A DNA stretch of 64,000 nt, from positions 682,001-746,000 of the forward strand of contig NZ_FOVM01000001.1 in NCBI RefSeq assembly GCF_900115155.1, in the 5' to 3' direction. The translations under genes and the position numbers were made by a program. Below are positions 50,003 to 58,657 of this stretch, piece by piece. Source of the stretch: Mycetocola miduiensis. Lineage in GTDB: Bacteria > Actinomycetota > Actinomycetes > Actinomycetales > Microbacteriaceae. The notes under the pieces are model-generated. The model saw nothing but the letters and a program-made list of their open reading frames with translations, was not told where the DNA came from and searched no databases. The stretch's first letter is position 1; the number at the start of each line of letters is the position of its first letter.

Positions 50003-51178
50003 TCAGCTCAGGCGTGTGATCACGACGAGGGTCACGTCGTCCGTGGCGTTTCCATGGGTCAGCGCTCGAATTCGTTCGGTGATGTCGCGCACGGACGTCG
50101 CTGTGCGGGCGAGTTCTCCGAGCCGGTCGAGCGAGGCGAGTGTCCCATCGAAGAGGTCGAGCAGCCCATCAGTGAACGAGAGCAGGACATCGCCGGCCAG
50201 AAGCGTCGTCGAGCCGGTCTGCCACGTGCCGGCCGGCGTGACTCCGACGGGGAGGCCGGTCGCCTGAAGCCGTTCGACCCGGCCATCGGCCCGCGCAATG
50301 ATGGTCAAACCGTGGCCGGCGTCTGCATAGACGAGTTCTCCGGATGCGACGTCAAGCCGCGCATGGAACAGGGTGGCGAAGGTTTCGGTCGCATCGAAGT
50401 CGCTCGCCAGCTGCGCGTTGACCTGCGCGACTGCGAGGGCCGGGTCTGTGCCGGTTCGGGCTTGGAAGGCCGAACGGACGCCGGCGCCGACGATGGCGGC
50501 TCCCGCACCTTTGCCCATGACATCCGCGACGGTCACGTCGACACCGGTCCCGTGTTCGCTCCAGCTATAAAAATCGCCACTGACCTGGTGGAGCGGCACT
50601 GACAGCCCAGCGCTGTCCCACGCGGGAGCCCCGGGTTGGCTCTGCGGGAGCAGGCTGCGCTGGATGTCGGCGGCGCGGTCACGCTCGGCGGTCTCGCGGA
50701 GTTCACGTTCGACCCAGGTGCCGAGGTCGTCGAGAAGCTGTCTGTCGTCGTCGGTGAGGTCGCGTGGGGATGTATCCACCAGGCAGAGTGTGCCGACGTT
50801 GAGGCCTGGATCAATGCTCAGCGGCCGGCCGGCGTAGAAGCGAATGTGACGCGGCCCGGTGACGGTGTCGCGATTCGCGAACCGCGCGTCGGCGGTGGCA
50901 TCCGGAACCACCAGAAGCTCCTGCTCCTGGATCGTGATGTCGCAGAAGGACTCGGAGCGGGGTGAGTTCGGTGAGTGCCCGGGCGTCTGGGGCGATTTGG
51001 TGAACTGTCTGTTTTCGTCGAGGAGGTTGATTTCGACCACAGGCACGTCAAAGAGCTGCCGCGCTATGCGCGTGATCCGGTCGAAGCGTTCCTCGGGAGG
51101 GGTATCGAGAAGGTCGAGCTCCTCGACCGCTGCGATCCGCATGCGTTCGCTCGCGCTCATGGCGGCTTCGACTGTCAT
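50003..51178 (-). CDS. GAF-SpoIIE family protein phosphatase
   Basis: A 391-residue protein. A GAF sensor domain (residues 20-160; SFCDITIQEQELLVVPDATA) is followed by a PP2C-type SpoIIE domain (190-390) with VSGDFYSWSE, VTVADVMGKGAG, LSFTDGLLDLF and TDDVTLVVITRL, which carry the metal-binding aspartates. It would dephosphorylate the STAS protein when the GAF domain senses a signal such as a small ligand or redox state. ATG at 51178 has AGGGGG upstream. It is 125 bp upstream of the glycosyltransferase on the same strand. Confidence 0.92.
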   Translation of the reverse strand: MTVEAAMSASERMRIAAVEELDLLDTPPEERFDRITRIARQLFDVPVVEINLLDENRQFTKSPQTPGHSPNSPRSESFCDITIQEQELLVVPDATADARFANRDTVTGPRHIRFYAGRPLSIDPGLNVGTLCLVDTSPRDLTDDDRQLLDDLGTWVERELRETAERDRAADIQRSLLPQSQPGAPAWDSAGLSVPLHQVSGDFYSWSEHGTGVDVTVADVMGKGAGAAIVGAGVRSAFQARTGTDPALAVAQVNAQLASDFDATETFATLFHARLDVASGELVYADAGHGLTIIARADGRVERLQATGLPVGVTPAGTWQTGSTTLLAGDVLLSFTDGLLDLFDGTLASLDRLGELARTATSVRDITERIRALTHGNATDDVTLVVITRLS

Positions 51179-51445
51179 GATCCCCCTCGAGTCAGCAGGC
51201 TTCTGCTGTCGGCTCGTAATAATCGTGCGTTGCAAGCGCTGTCCACCCTGACCCGCTGCGTGCTGCATCTGGCTCTCAGCCTAGGACACGGCGTGGCGTT
51301 CGGGGGACAACGATTGAGTGGCGGCATGCGCTCCCGGTCATTTCCACTGCGGCCGGACGCCGGCGCTCTACCGGAGCAGCGCGTCTGTTGCCAAACTGTC
51401 TGCATGGGCGTGCACCCTCGAGCACATCCACCGAGGAGCAGAGGC

Positions 51446-52420
51446 ATGAAGGCAGTAGTCCAGGACCGGTACGGGGCGCCGGAGGTGCTCCGCATCGAGG
51501 AGCTAGATCGCCCCGCTGTTCGCGATCACGACGTGCTGATCCGGGTGCGGGCCGCCGGCGTTGACGCGGGCGTCTGGCACACGACCGCCGGCAAGCCGTA
51601 CCTCATCCGACTGTTCGGCTTCGGCCTGCGGGCGCCGAAACAGCGGACCCCCGGGCGAGATGTCGCGGGTCAGGTGACGGAGGTCGGCGCCCAGGTGACG
51701 TGGTTCAAGCCGGGTGATGAGGTGTTCGGCACCACTCTCGAGGGAAGCTTCGCCGAGTTCACCCGCACCACCGAGGACCGCCTCGCGGTCAAGCCCGAGA
51801 CGATCAGCTTCGAGCAGGCGGCGGCGTCTCCGATCTCAGGCTGCGCCGCACTTCATGCATTGCGCGATGCGGGTCGTTTGCGCGCCGGCGAGCGGGTGTT
51901 GGTTCTCGGCGCCGGTGGCGGAGTTGGATCCTTCGCTGTGCAGATCGCGGTCGCTCTCGGTGCCAAGGTCACCGGCGTAGCCAGTACGTCGAAGGTCGAC
52001 TTCGTCCGCTCGCTCGGCGCTGAGAAGGTGATCGATTACGAGCGGGAGGACTTCGCAGACCGCCCCGAGAGGTACCACCTCATCGTCGACACCGCTGGAC
52101 ACAACTCGCTCTCACGCCTGCGTCGCGTCCTGGTCAGGTACGGCACTCTCGTCATCGTCGGTGGTGAGGGCGGCGGCATGCTGTTGGGTGGCTTCGGTCG
52201 TTCCCTCGCCGCTCCGCTGGCCTCCGTCTTCGTTCGGGAGAGGATGATCGGACTGATGTCCGAGGAGGACCAGCCCGCGCTAGAGACGCTTCGCGAGATG
52301 CTCGCCTCCGGCAGCATCACGCCGAGAATCGACCGGATGTTCCCTCTCGAGGAAGCAGGTGGGGCCATCGAGTATCTCCACTCGGGAAGCCCCCGCGGCA
52401 AAGTCGTCCTGACCGTATAG
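51446..52420 (+). CDS. NAD(P)-dependent alcohol dehydrogenase / quinone oxidoreductase-like (MDR)
   Basis: A 324-residue medium-chain dehydrogenase. The start MKAVVQDRYGAPEVLRIEEL, the GRDVAGQVTEVG turn and the nucleotide motif VLVLGAGGGVGSFAVQIA near residue 155 are typical. Structural and catalytic zinc cysteines are missing, so it is closer to quinone oxidoreductase than to zinc alcohol dehydrogenase. ATG at 51446 has GAGGAG upstream; a longer frame from 50975 runs antisense to the phosphatase and is rejected. Confidence 0.92.
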   Translation: MKAVVQDRYGAPEVLRIEELDRPAVRDHDVLIRVRAAGVDAGVWHTTAGKPYLIRLFGFGLRAPKQRTPGRDVAGQVTEVGAQVTWFKPGDEVFGTTLEGSFAEFTRTTEDRLAVKPETISFEQAAASPISGCAALHALRDAGRLRAGERVLVLGAGGGVGSFAVQIAVALGAKVTGVASTSKVDFVRSLGAEKVIDYEREDFADRPERYHLIVDTAGHNSLSRLRRVLVRYGTLVIVGGEGGGMLLGGFGRSLAAPLASVFVRERMIGLMSEEDQPALETLREMLASGSITPRIDRMFPLEEAGGAIEYLHSGSPRGKVVLTV

Positions 52421-52612
52421 CCGGCTTGGCTCGTACGCAAAACAGGAAAACGCAGGATTAATAGGACGCCTGTGCGATTTCTCCCCTGAAAACAGTGCGA
52501 TCTCCTGAAAACCGTCATCCCGGCCCACCTGTCCAGCGTGACGCGCCCGGGGTTCGAGCCGCCCGTCGTCACATTGGCCGGAGCATCCTTTGCAGCGTGT
52601 CAGCATTGAACT

Positions 52613-53635
52613 ATGAGCTCTAGCCTTCCGATCCTCGATTTCTCCCGGCTGGATGCCGGCGCTGACGAAGCCGCCGCGTTCCGCGCCGACCTACTGCGCG
52701 CAACCCACGAGGTCGGGTTCTTCTACCTCGTCGGTCACGGCGTCGACCGTGAGCTGATCGACGATCTCCTCGCTGTTTCCCGGCGGTTCTTCGACCTGCC
52801 GACCGAAGAGAAACTGAAGCTCGAGAATGTGCACAGCCCACAGTTCCGCGGGTACACCCGGGTCGGCGGTGAACTCACCCACGGCGATGTGGACTGGCGT
52901 GAGCAGATCGATATCGGTCCGGAACGGGATGCCGTCGAACTGACCGAGGGGACGCCGGACTACTGGCGCCTCGAAGGCCCCAACCTGTGGCCGGAGGTGC
53001 TGCCGGAACTGCAGCAGGTCGCCGAGCGGTGGAACGACGAACTCAGACGGGTCTCACTGCGACTGCTGCGAGCCTGGGCGCTGTCGCTCGGTGCCCCGGA
53101 GGACTCGTTCGATGAAGCGTTCGCCGACAAGCCGTTCGCGTTGACGAAGATCGTGCGGTACCCCGGTGAGTCCGGTGCCGAGCGCAAGCAGGGTGTCGGG
53201 GCGCACCGCGACGGTGGCGTGCTCACCCTGCTGCTCGTCGAGCCGGGCAAGGAAGGACTGCAGGTCGAATACAACGGCGAGTGGATCGATGCGCCGTCCA
53301 TCCCCGGTGCGTTCGTCGTGAACATCGGCGAGATGCTAGAGCTCGCCACCGGCGGCTACCTCAAGGCGACGCTGCACAAGGTGTTTTCGCCGCCGATCGG
53401 CTCCGACCGTATTTCGGTACCGTTCTTCTTCAACCCGGCCCTCGACACGGTGATGCCGAGGCTCGAACTGGACCCCGAACTCGCGGCAGCGGCTCGTGGT
53501 CTCTCGGTCGACCCGACGAACAGCCCGATCCTCGACACCTACGGCGATAACGCGCTCCGCTATCGGCTGCGTGCGCACCCGAATGTGGCTGAGATCCACC
53601 ACCCGGATCTGCTGGGCGGCAGCGCGTCAGCTTGA
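52613..53635 (+). CDS. Isopenicillin-N-synthase-like 2-oxoglutarate/Fe(II) oxygenase
   Basis: A 340-residue oxygenase. The N-terminal DIOX_N part has VGFFYLVGHGV; the iron ligands appear as GAHRDGGVLTLL (His, Asp) and KATLHKV (His), and RISVPFFFNP carries the Arg-x-Ser that binds 2-oxoglutarate. Family members hydroxylate or ring-close small molecules; the substrate here is unknown. ATG at 52613 is used. It is a single gene between the MDR and ribokinase genes. Confidence 0.92.
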   Translation: MSSSLPILDFSRLDAGADEAAAFRADLLRATHEVGFFYLVGHGVDRELIDDLLAVSRRFFDLPTEEKLKLENVHSPQFRGYTRVGGELTHGDVDWREQIDIGPERDAVELTEGTPDYWRLEGPNLWPEVLPELQQVAERWNDELRRVSLRLLRAWALSLGAPEDSFDEAFADKPFALTKIVRYPGESGAERKQGVGAHRDGGVLTLLLVEPGKEGLQVEYNGEWIDAPSIPGAFVVNIGEMLELATGGYLKATLHKVFSPPIGSDRISVPFFFNPALDTVMPRLELDPELAAAARGLSVDPTNSPILDTYGDNALRYRLRAHPNVAEIHHPDLLGGSASA

Positions 53636-53826
53636 GATAAGGAAAAAGCGCCGGGATAAGGATGCTGCAGCGACAGCATTCTTAAGGGTTCCGGATGCCT
53701 TCACGCCTTCATAGTCGCCCGGTCGGAACGCCTCCAGCCCCTTCGCGAATCGCCTGGACTTGCGCTGAGCCACGCATGGACCGGCCATAATCGATGAGGC
53801 CGGCGAATCCTGAAAGGCACTCCCCC

Positions 53827-54690
53827 ATGACTCATTCTTCGCTCCCCTCCGTTGCTGTTGTCGGAACGATCAACCTGGACCTCGTTGCGAGCGTCGACCG
53901 GCTTCCTGGCGCTGGCGAGACCGTCGCTGGCGGTGTCTTGAGCCGGCACATGGGTGGCAAGGGGGCGAACCAGGCTGTGGCATCCGCTCGCCTTGGTGCG
54001 TCTGTTCGCATGATCGGCGCGGTCGGTGACGACAGCGATGGGCGATGGATGCGCGGTGAAATCGAGGCTGCCGGTGTGGATGTCTCCCGGGTTCGAACGG
54101 TTGATGCGGCGACCGGCACGGCGCTCATCGTGGTCGACAGGGCAGCAGAGAACCAGATCGCGGTGTGCCAGGGCGCTAACGACGAGGTCACGGTTGAGGA
54201 CGCCGCGTTTGGTGCGGACGAGGTCGTTATCGCTCAACTCGAGATTTCGATGGCGATAGCGGCGAGACTCGCGGAGGTCGTGCCCGGCTATCTCGCCGTC
54301 AATGCGTCGCCGGCGCAGCCGATCCCGGCGGAGTTGCTGCGGCGCGTGGACCTGTTCATCGTTAACGAGACAGAGTATGAGCTCATGCCGGAGCTGGCCG
54401 AGGCGCGGTTGGTGGCTGTGACGTATGGGGCAGCAGGAGCAGCGCTCCTCGAGCAAGGTCGCGAGATCGCCCGGGCCGCTGGTGTCTGCGTCACGGCGGT
54501 CAACTCGGTGGGGGCCGGTGATGCGTTCTGTGCGGCGCTGGTGCTCGCGCTGCGTTCGGGGCAGTCGCCCGAGCATGCACTGCGGACCGCGTGTGCGGTC
54601 GGGGCGGCCGCCGTGTCGCATCCGTCGTCGCAGCCGCCGTTGGAGTCTCTTGCCGTGTATTCGTCGGCATCGCCCGACGGCTCGGTGTGA
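53827..54690 (+). CDS. rbsK: Ribokinase (PfkB family)
   Basis: A 287-residue sugar kinase. The N-terminal VVGTINLDLVASVDRLPGAG and the ribokinase-type MGGKGANQAVASARLGA near residue 40 are followed by IVNETEY and the active-site NSVGAGDAFCAALVLAL near residue 230. It phosphorylates ribose or a related sugar using ATP. It is slightly short compared with the usual 300-310 residues. ATG at 53827 is used, with GAAAGG upstream. There is no transporter beside it. Confidence 0.9.
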   Translation: MTHSSLPSVAVVGTINLDLVASVDRLPGAGETVAGGVLSRHMGGKGANQAVASARLGASVRMIGAVGDDSDGRWMRGEIEAAGVDVSRVRTVDAATGTALIVVDRAAENQIAVCQGANDEVTVEDAAFGADEVVIAQLEISMAIAARLAEVVPGYLAVNASPAQPIPAELLRRVDLFIVNETEYELMPELAEARLVAVTYGAAGAALLEQGREIARAAGVCVTAVNSVGAGDAFCAALVLALRSGQSPEHALRTACAVGAAAVSHPSSQPPLESLAVYSSASPDGSV

Positions 54691-54749
54691 GCTTCCTCCG
54701 GTAAAAAGGCGCAATCAACACGACGGTCGTACCGACGTTTAAGTGGCGC

Positions 54750-56018
54750 CTATGCAAACGCCACCCGCCGCGCCACCCGCTCCACCAGCTGGCGCACTTC
54801 CCAGCTCTCACCGCGTTCGATGCCGTGTATCCCACCACCGAGCATCGGCGCAAGCCGGGTTATCCCGATCCGCCACGAGAGGGTCGGCACCTCTCCGAGC
54901 TTCGCCGGCGGCGCGTTCACCGCAGCCGGGTCCAGATCGACGAACAGCACCCCGGACAGGGCGGCAACGCCAACCGCATCCGCCAACTCCGTCAGTCGCG
55001 GATCGAGACGCGGCCGCTCACTGAGGGGCTCCACGAGAAAGAGACCCTGCGGCCCGACCACCAGATGCGAGGCATAGGCATCCGTTTCGCGGATCCGCAC
55101 GTCATCCCAAATGGTGAACTCATCACTGAGCGACTTTAAGGCCCCGGCGATTTGCTCCTGCGCCAGCGCCCTGGCGAGCTCGACCTGGGCTGCGGCTGGC
55201 GCAACCATCACCGACTCAGGCGAATACGGCGATCGGAGAAAACTGTCTGGAGACTCGGGGAGACGGCCCAAGTCCTCGTGGAACGCCCGCAGGTCGGCAG
55301 CATGCGCGGCCCAAAGCCCGGCATAGATGTCCCGATTGCGCGCCCGGACGCGACGAACCTCGGCACGCGCAGGACTCGTGCCCAGCCGCAGCGTCGCCAC
55401 AGCCCCGCCACAGAGGAACGCCACCCCGAAGAGAGCGATCGTGACGTGGCGCAGCACAGGGAACAGCGCGTCCGTCGGAATCGTGGGCAGATTTCCGGCG
55501 GCAGCCGCGATCGCGGCCAGGCCGGCAACGATCAGCACAAAGGTCACGAACAGTTGCAGGCAAACGACGCCCCACATGTGCAGAAAGCGGTCACGCTCGT
55601 GCGGGATGCGCGGCGGCTTCGCGGGCGGCGTCGGTGGCTGGGGCGACAGCATCCATTCGCGGGCGATATCGAGGTATCGGGAACGTGAATATCCGCCCGG
55701 ATGCCCGTGGGCCGTCGCGAAAGTCGGCGTCGCTGTCGCGGTTGGCTCGTCGGCTGTCCGGCGCGACGACGCCCGTTCGCGGCGGGTCTCGCCCTTCGGA
55801 GGAGCGGATGCCCTTGGCAGGTTCAGTCGGTCGTACTCGCTTCGCCGGGCGGCATCGCCCAGAACGGCCCACGCCTCTTGCACCCTGCGGAAGCTCTCGG
55901 CCGAGCCACCGACATCCGGGTGACTGGCGCGGAGCGCGCGTCGATAGGCTCGCTTGAGGTCATCGAGATTTGAGGCGGGCGGCGCACCGAGAACGTCGTA
56001 ATAGGTCTCGCGACTCAT
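54750..56018 (-). CDS. J-domain protein with two membrane segments and degenerate NERD-like C-terminus
   Basis: A 422-residue protein with the J-domain at 5-66 (HPD at 33-35), then a HGHPGGYSRSRYL motif (near 112-124) as in the J-protein at 44404, two membrane segments near 165-235, and a C-terminal region (about 310-422) with SHLVVGPQGLFLVEPLSE that fits the NERD strand pattern but lacks both the acidic pair and the Lys. It may place DnaK activity at the membrane. ATG at 56018 is used. It is 60 bp downstream, convergent, of the ribokinase gene. Confidence 0.82.
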   Translation of the reverse strand: MSRETYYDVLGAPPASNLDDLKRAYRRALRASHPDVGGSAESFRRVQEAWAVLGDAARRSEYDRLNLPRASAPPKGETRRERASSRRTADEPTATATPTFATAHGHPGGYSRSRYLDIAREWMLSPQPPTPPAKPPRIPHERDRFLHMWGVVCLQLFVTFVLIVAGLAAIAAAAGNLPTIPTDALFPVLRHVTIALFGVAFLCGGAVATLRLGTSPARAEVRRVRARNRDIYAGLWAAHAADLRAFHEDLGRLPESPDSFLRSPYSPESVMVAPAAAQVELARALAQEQIAGALKSLSDEFTIWDDVRIRETDAYASHLVVGPQGLFLVEPLSERPRLDPRLTELADAVGVAALSGVLFVDLDPAAVNAPPAKLGEVPTLSWRIGITRLAPMLGGGIHGIERGESWEVRQLVERVARRVAFA

Positions 56019-56200
56019 CCGCCCCCCTCGCTCGGTAAGCGACACCCCAATCTAGGGTGAGGTGATTCGGCAAGCGAGGCCCCAGTTGTGGGATGCCGAC
56101 GAATGGGCGCTCATCTCGTCTGCAACGACTTCGCTACATCAGCCAGACACCGAGCACCAGCTCGAATCGTGAACGGGTGGAAGGAAAGGGGCGGGGGCAG

Positions 56201-57106
56201 CTAGAGAGGGAAACTGACGCCCGTGAGGGTTTCGGATGCCGCCCAGAGGCGGGCGGCGACGGCCGGATCGGAGGCGTTAGCGGAGCGGTCGACGAGGACG
56301 GGTGGGCCGGCGAAGCCGCCGCGCTTACTTGGCCCGGCGTATCCGGCGGGCGGCATCGGTGCCGTCGCAGCGAACAGCGTCGGGGCGGCGCCGTCGATCG
56401 ACGGCTGGGCGAAGACGGCCACAACGGCCTTGGCGAAGAGGTTGAGAGCAACGTTGGTCGAACTCGAGTTGAGGTTCGTCGCCGCCATGCCGGGATGCGC
56501 CGCGGTGGCGAGAACGCTCGATCCGGCTGCCGTCAGGCGCCGCTGCAGCTCGAGGGTGAACAGCAGGTTCGCCAGCTTGGACTGTGCGTAACCGGCGGAA
56601 CCGCCGCCATAACGGCGCGTGGTGAAATTGAGGTCGTCAAAGTCGATCCGGCCTGAGCGGTGCACACTGCTCGACACGATAACGATGCGTCCGATGATGT
56701 GCGGCAGGAGGAGGTTGGTCAAGGCGAAGTGGCCGAGGTGGTTGGTGCCGAACTGCAGCTCGAAGCCATCCTCGGTGCGGGTGAGCGGCGGCACCATGAC
56801 GCCGGCGTTGTTGACCAGGATGTGGATGTCACCGGTCCAGGCCGCGGCAAATTTCTGAATCGACACGAGGTCGGCCAGGTCAAGTCTGCGAACCTCGGTC
56901 GACCCCGCGATCGTGGCCGCGGCATCCTGCCCCTTCTTCTCGTCGCGCACAGCGAGCACGACATGGGCTCCGTGCGCGGCGAACGCACGGGTGGCTTCGA
57001 GGCCGATCCCGCTGTTGCCGCCGGTGACGACGACCGTTTTGCCGGCGAGGTCGGGAATGTCCGCCTGGGTCCAGTCGTGGATGGTGGGGGCGAGCGTGCT
57101 GGTCAT
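56201..57106 (-). CDS. SDR-family oxidoreductase (WWOX/retinol dehydrogenase-like)
   Basis: A 301-residue short-chain dehydrogenase. The nucleotide motif VVTGGNSGIGLEATRAFAAH, the NNAGVM strand and the YAQSKLAN active site are intact. The order resembles the protochlorophyllide/retinol dehydrogenase-like branch. ATG at 57106 is used. The TetR gene is divergent, and two operator repeats lie between them. Confidence 0.93.
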   Translation of the reverse strand: MTSTLAPTIHDWTQADIPDLAGKTVVVTGGNSGIGLEATRAFAAHGAHVVLAVRDEKKGQDAAATIAGSTEVRRLDLADLVSIQKFAAAWTGDIHILVNNAGVMVPPLTRTEDGFELQFGTNHLGHFALTNLLLPHIIGRIVIVSSSVHRSGRIDFDDLNFTTRRYGGGSAGYAQSKLANLLFTLELQRRLTAAGSSVLATAAHPGMAATNLNSSSTNVALNLFAKAVVAVFAQPSIDGAAPTLFAATAPMPPAGYAGPSKRGGFAGPPVLVDRSANASDPAVAARLWAASETLTGVSFPL

Positions 57107-57129
57107 GATCGTGGTCCTTCGGATAAGTC

Positions 57130-57178
57130 ACCATACGGTGTAAGGTGATGCCTGAAAAGTACCATACGGTGTAAGGTG
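57130..57178. promoter_or_regulatory. Duplicated TetR operator with two -10 boxes
   Basis: ACCATACGGTGTAAGGTG is present exactly twice, at 57130-57147 and 57161-57178, 31 bp apart (three helical turns). The core ACC-ATAC-GGT is a near-palindrome. On the minus strand TATGGT within the first copy is a -10 box for the SDR gene, with TTTTCA 17 bp upstream, so binding would block transcription. Confidence 0.8.
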
Positions 57179-57226
57179 GCGTCTGGAGGTAATTCAGAAT
57201 TGTCTGCATAGACGAGACCGGAGGGC

Positions 57227-57898
57227 GTGGTGGCACAGTCGACACCGAAGGCGACGCGAGAGCCAGTGACGCGAGAAAGGGCGATCCGATTGGCAGTGGC
57301 GCTCGCCGACTCAGGAGGCATCGAGTCGCTGAGTATGCGCAAACTCGCGGGAGAGCTCGGCGTCGAAGCGATGTCCCTGTACTACCACGTGAAAAACAAG
57401 GACGAACTGCTCGACGGCATGGTCGGCCTCGTCGTCAGCGAGATGGCCGTGCCGGCTGCGGATGACGCGTGGAAACCAGCCATGCGCGAACGCTCCGAGT
57501 CCGCGCGGGAAGTGCTCAAGCGGCATCCGTGGGCCATCTCGCAGGTCGACGCACGGAACACGCGTGCAACCCTGCACTACCTCAATGCGACAATCGGGTG
57601 TCTCGTGGGAGCGGGATTCTCGATCCCGCTGGCGGCCCACGCCATGTCTCTGCTTGACAGTTATGTGCACGGCTTCGCGCTGCAGGAGTCGTCGCTGCCG
57701 CTTGACGAGGCGGGGGATATCGGGGCCGTGACCGAGGACATCCTGGCGCAGCAGGAGATGATGTCCGGTGCGTTCCCTTTCCTGGGGCGGATGGCGACCG
57801 AGCTCATCCTGCAGCCTGGGTATGCATACGGCAATGAGTTTGCGTTCGGGCTCGGGATAATCCTCGACGGGATCGAAGCGTCGCTGGAGGCGCGATAG
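57227..57898 (+). CDS. TetR/AcrR-family regulator (TetR_C_1 type)
   Basis: A 223-residue repressor. The HTH domain is at 15-65 (ERAIRLAVALADSGG then MRKLAGELGVEAMSLYYHV), and the C-terminal part resembles the TetR_C_1 ligand domain. It very probably represses the divergent SDR gene through the repeats at 57130-57178 and is released by an unknown ligand. Start GTG at 57227 or 57230, with GGAGGGC upstream. Confidence 0.93.
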   Translation: MVAQSTPKATREPVTRERAIRLAVALADSGGIESLSMRKLAGELGVEAMSLYYHVKNKDELLDGMVGLVVSEMAVPAADDAWKPAMRERSESAREVLKRHPWAISQVDARNTRATLHYLNATIGCLVGAGFSIPLAAHAMSLLDSYVHGFALQESSLPLDEAGDIGAVTEDILAQQEMMSGAFPFLGRMATELILQPGYAYGNEFAFGLGIILDGIEASLEAR

Positions 57899-57999
57899 GG
57901 GCTGGCTCGTCGCTCAAGCGCATACCGTTCTCGATGCAGGACCTCGACCGGGATGCCCGTACGTGGTGTACTACGGGGGAGCCGCCAGAAAGGACCGCC

Positions 58000-58653
58000 A
58001 TGCGCCTGACCGCTGAGAACGTGTTCCAGCTCGAGAAATCCAGGGGAGCCAACGGGTACGTCGTTCGCGGCGACGGCCGCACCGCCGTGATCGACCCGGG
58101 GATGGCGTCCGCATTCGATGACCTGGTGGCCGAACTGCGCGACGCTGAGTCGCGAACCGGGCCGATCACGGACATTTTGCTCACGCACTACGACCCCGAC
58201 CACGCTCAGGTGGTGAAGCGGCTGCAGCAGACGCTTCAGGTCCAGGTCTGGATCAGCACCGCGGATGCCGCGATCCTGCGTGGCGATGTCGCCCCGCCGA
58301 CCCGGTTTCGTCGCTTCCTTCACCGGATGAGCTCGTCGGAGTACCCTGACGGGGTTGTGGAGGTCACCGGGACGCTCGAGATCTTCCCCGGGCTGCTGGC
58401 GTTCCCGACGCCAGGGCATACCCCCGGTCACCTCGGTTTTCGCTGGAACGATGTCCTGTTCACCGGGGATGCCGTTCGCGTCACGAGGCAGGGCAACCTC
58501 AAGCAGTTCCTCTGGCTGCTGACCAGCGATCGGCCGATGGCGCGAACGACGGAGCGATTGCTGCGGGAGCGGATCAAGGCCGAGGAGATCGAGTGGATCT
58601 GTGCAGGCCACAACCCGCCGACGCGCTGGGTGGGTGGCGCCGAGGAGTGGTGA
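58000..58653 (+). CDS. MBL-fold metallohydrolase
   Basis: A 217-residue metallo-beta-lactamase-fold protein. The metal motif reads THYDPDH, i.e. HxDxDH in place of HxHxDH, a variant also seen in some lactonase-like families. PTPGHTPGHLGF and FTGDAVR hold other ligands. The substrate cannot be named. ATG at 58000 has AAAGGA upstream; its stop lies 4 bp from the convergent dehydrogenase stop. Confidence 0.9.
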   Translation: MRLTAENVFQLEKSRGANGYVVRGDGRTAVIDPGMASAFDDLVAELRDAESRTGPITDILLTHYDPDHAQVVKRLQQTLQVQVWISTADAAILRGDVAPPTRFRRFLHRMSSSEYPDGVVEVTGTLEIFPGLLAFPTPGHTPGHLGFRWNDVLFTGDAVRVTRQGNLKQFLWLLTSDRPMARTTERLLRERIKAEEIEWICAGHNPPTRWVGGAEEW

Positions 58654-58657
58654 AGTC

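Noticed and set aside
52540-52580. A tRNA-like T-arm (GGGTTCGAGCC)
   Set aside because: No matching acceptor, D-arm or anticodon arm lies at the required distance, so it is a chance match.
56090-56190. A possible fourth copy of the 84-nt family (CTCGTCTGCAA start)
   Set aside because: Only the first ten bases agree with copy c; the CGGAGA core and the right arm are missing.
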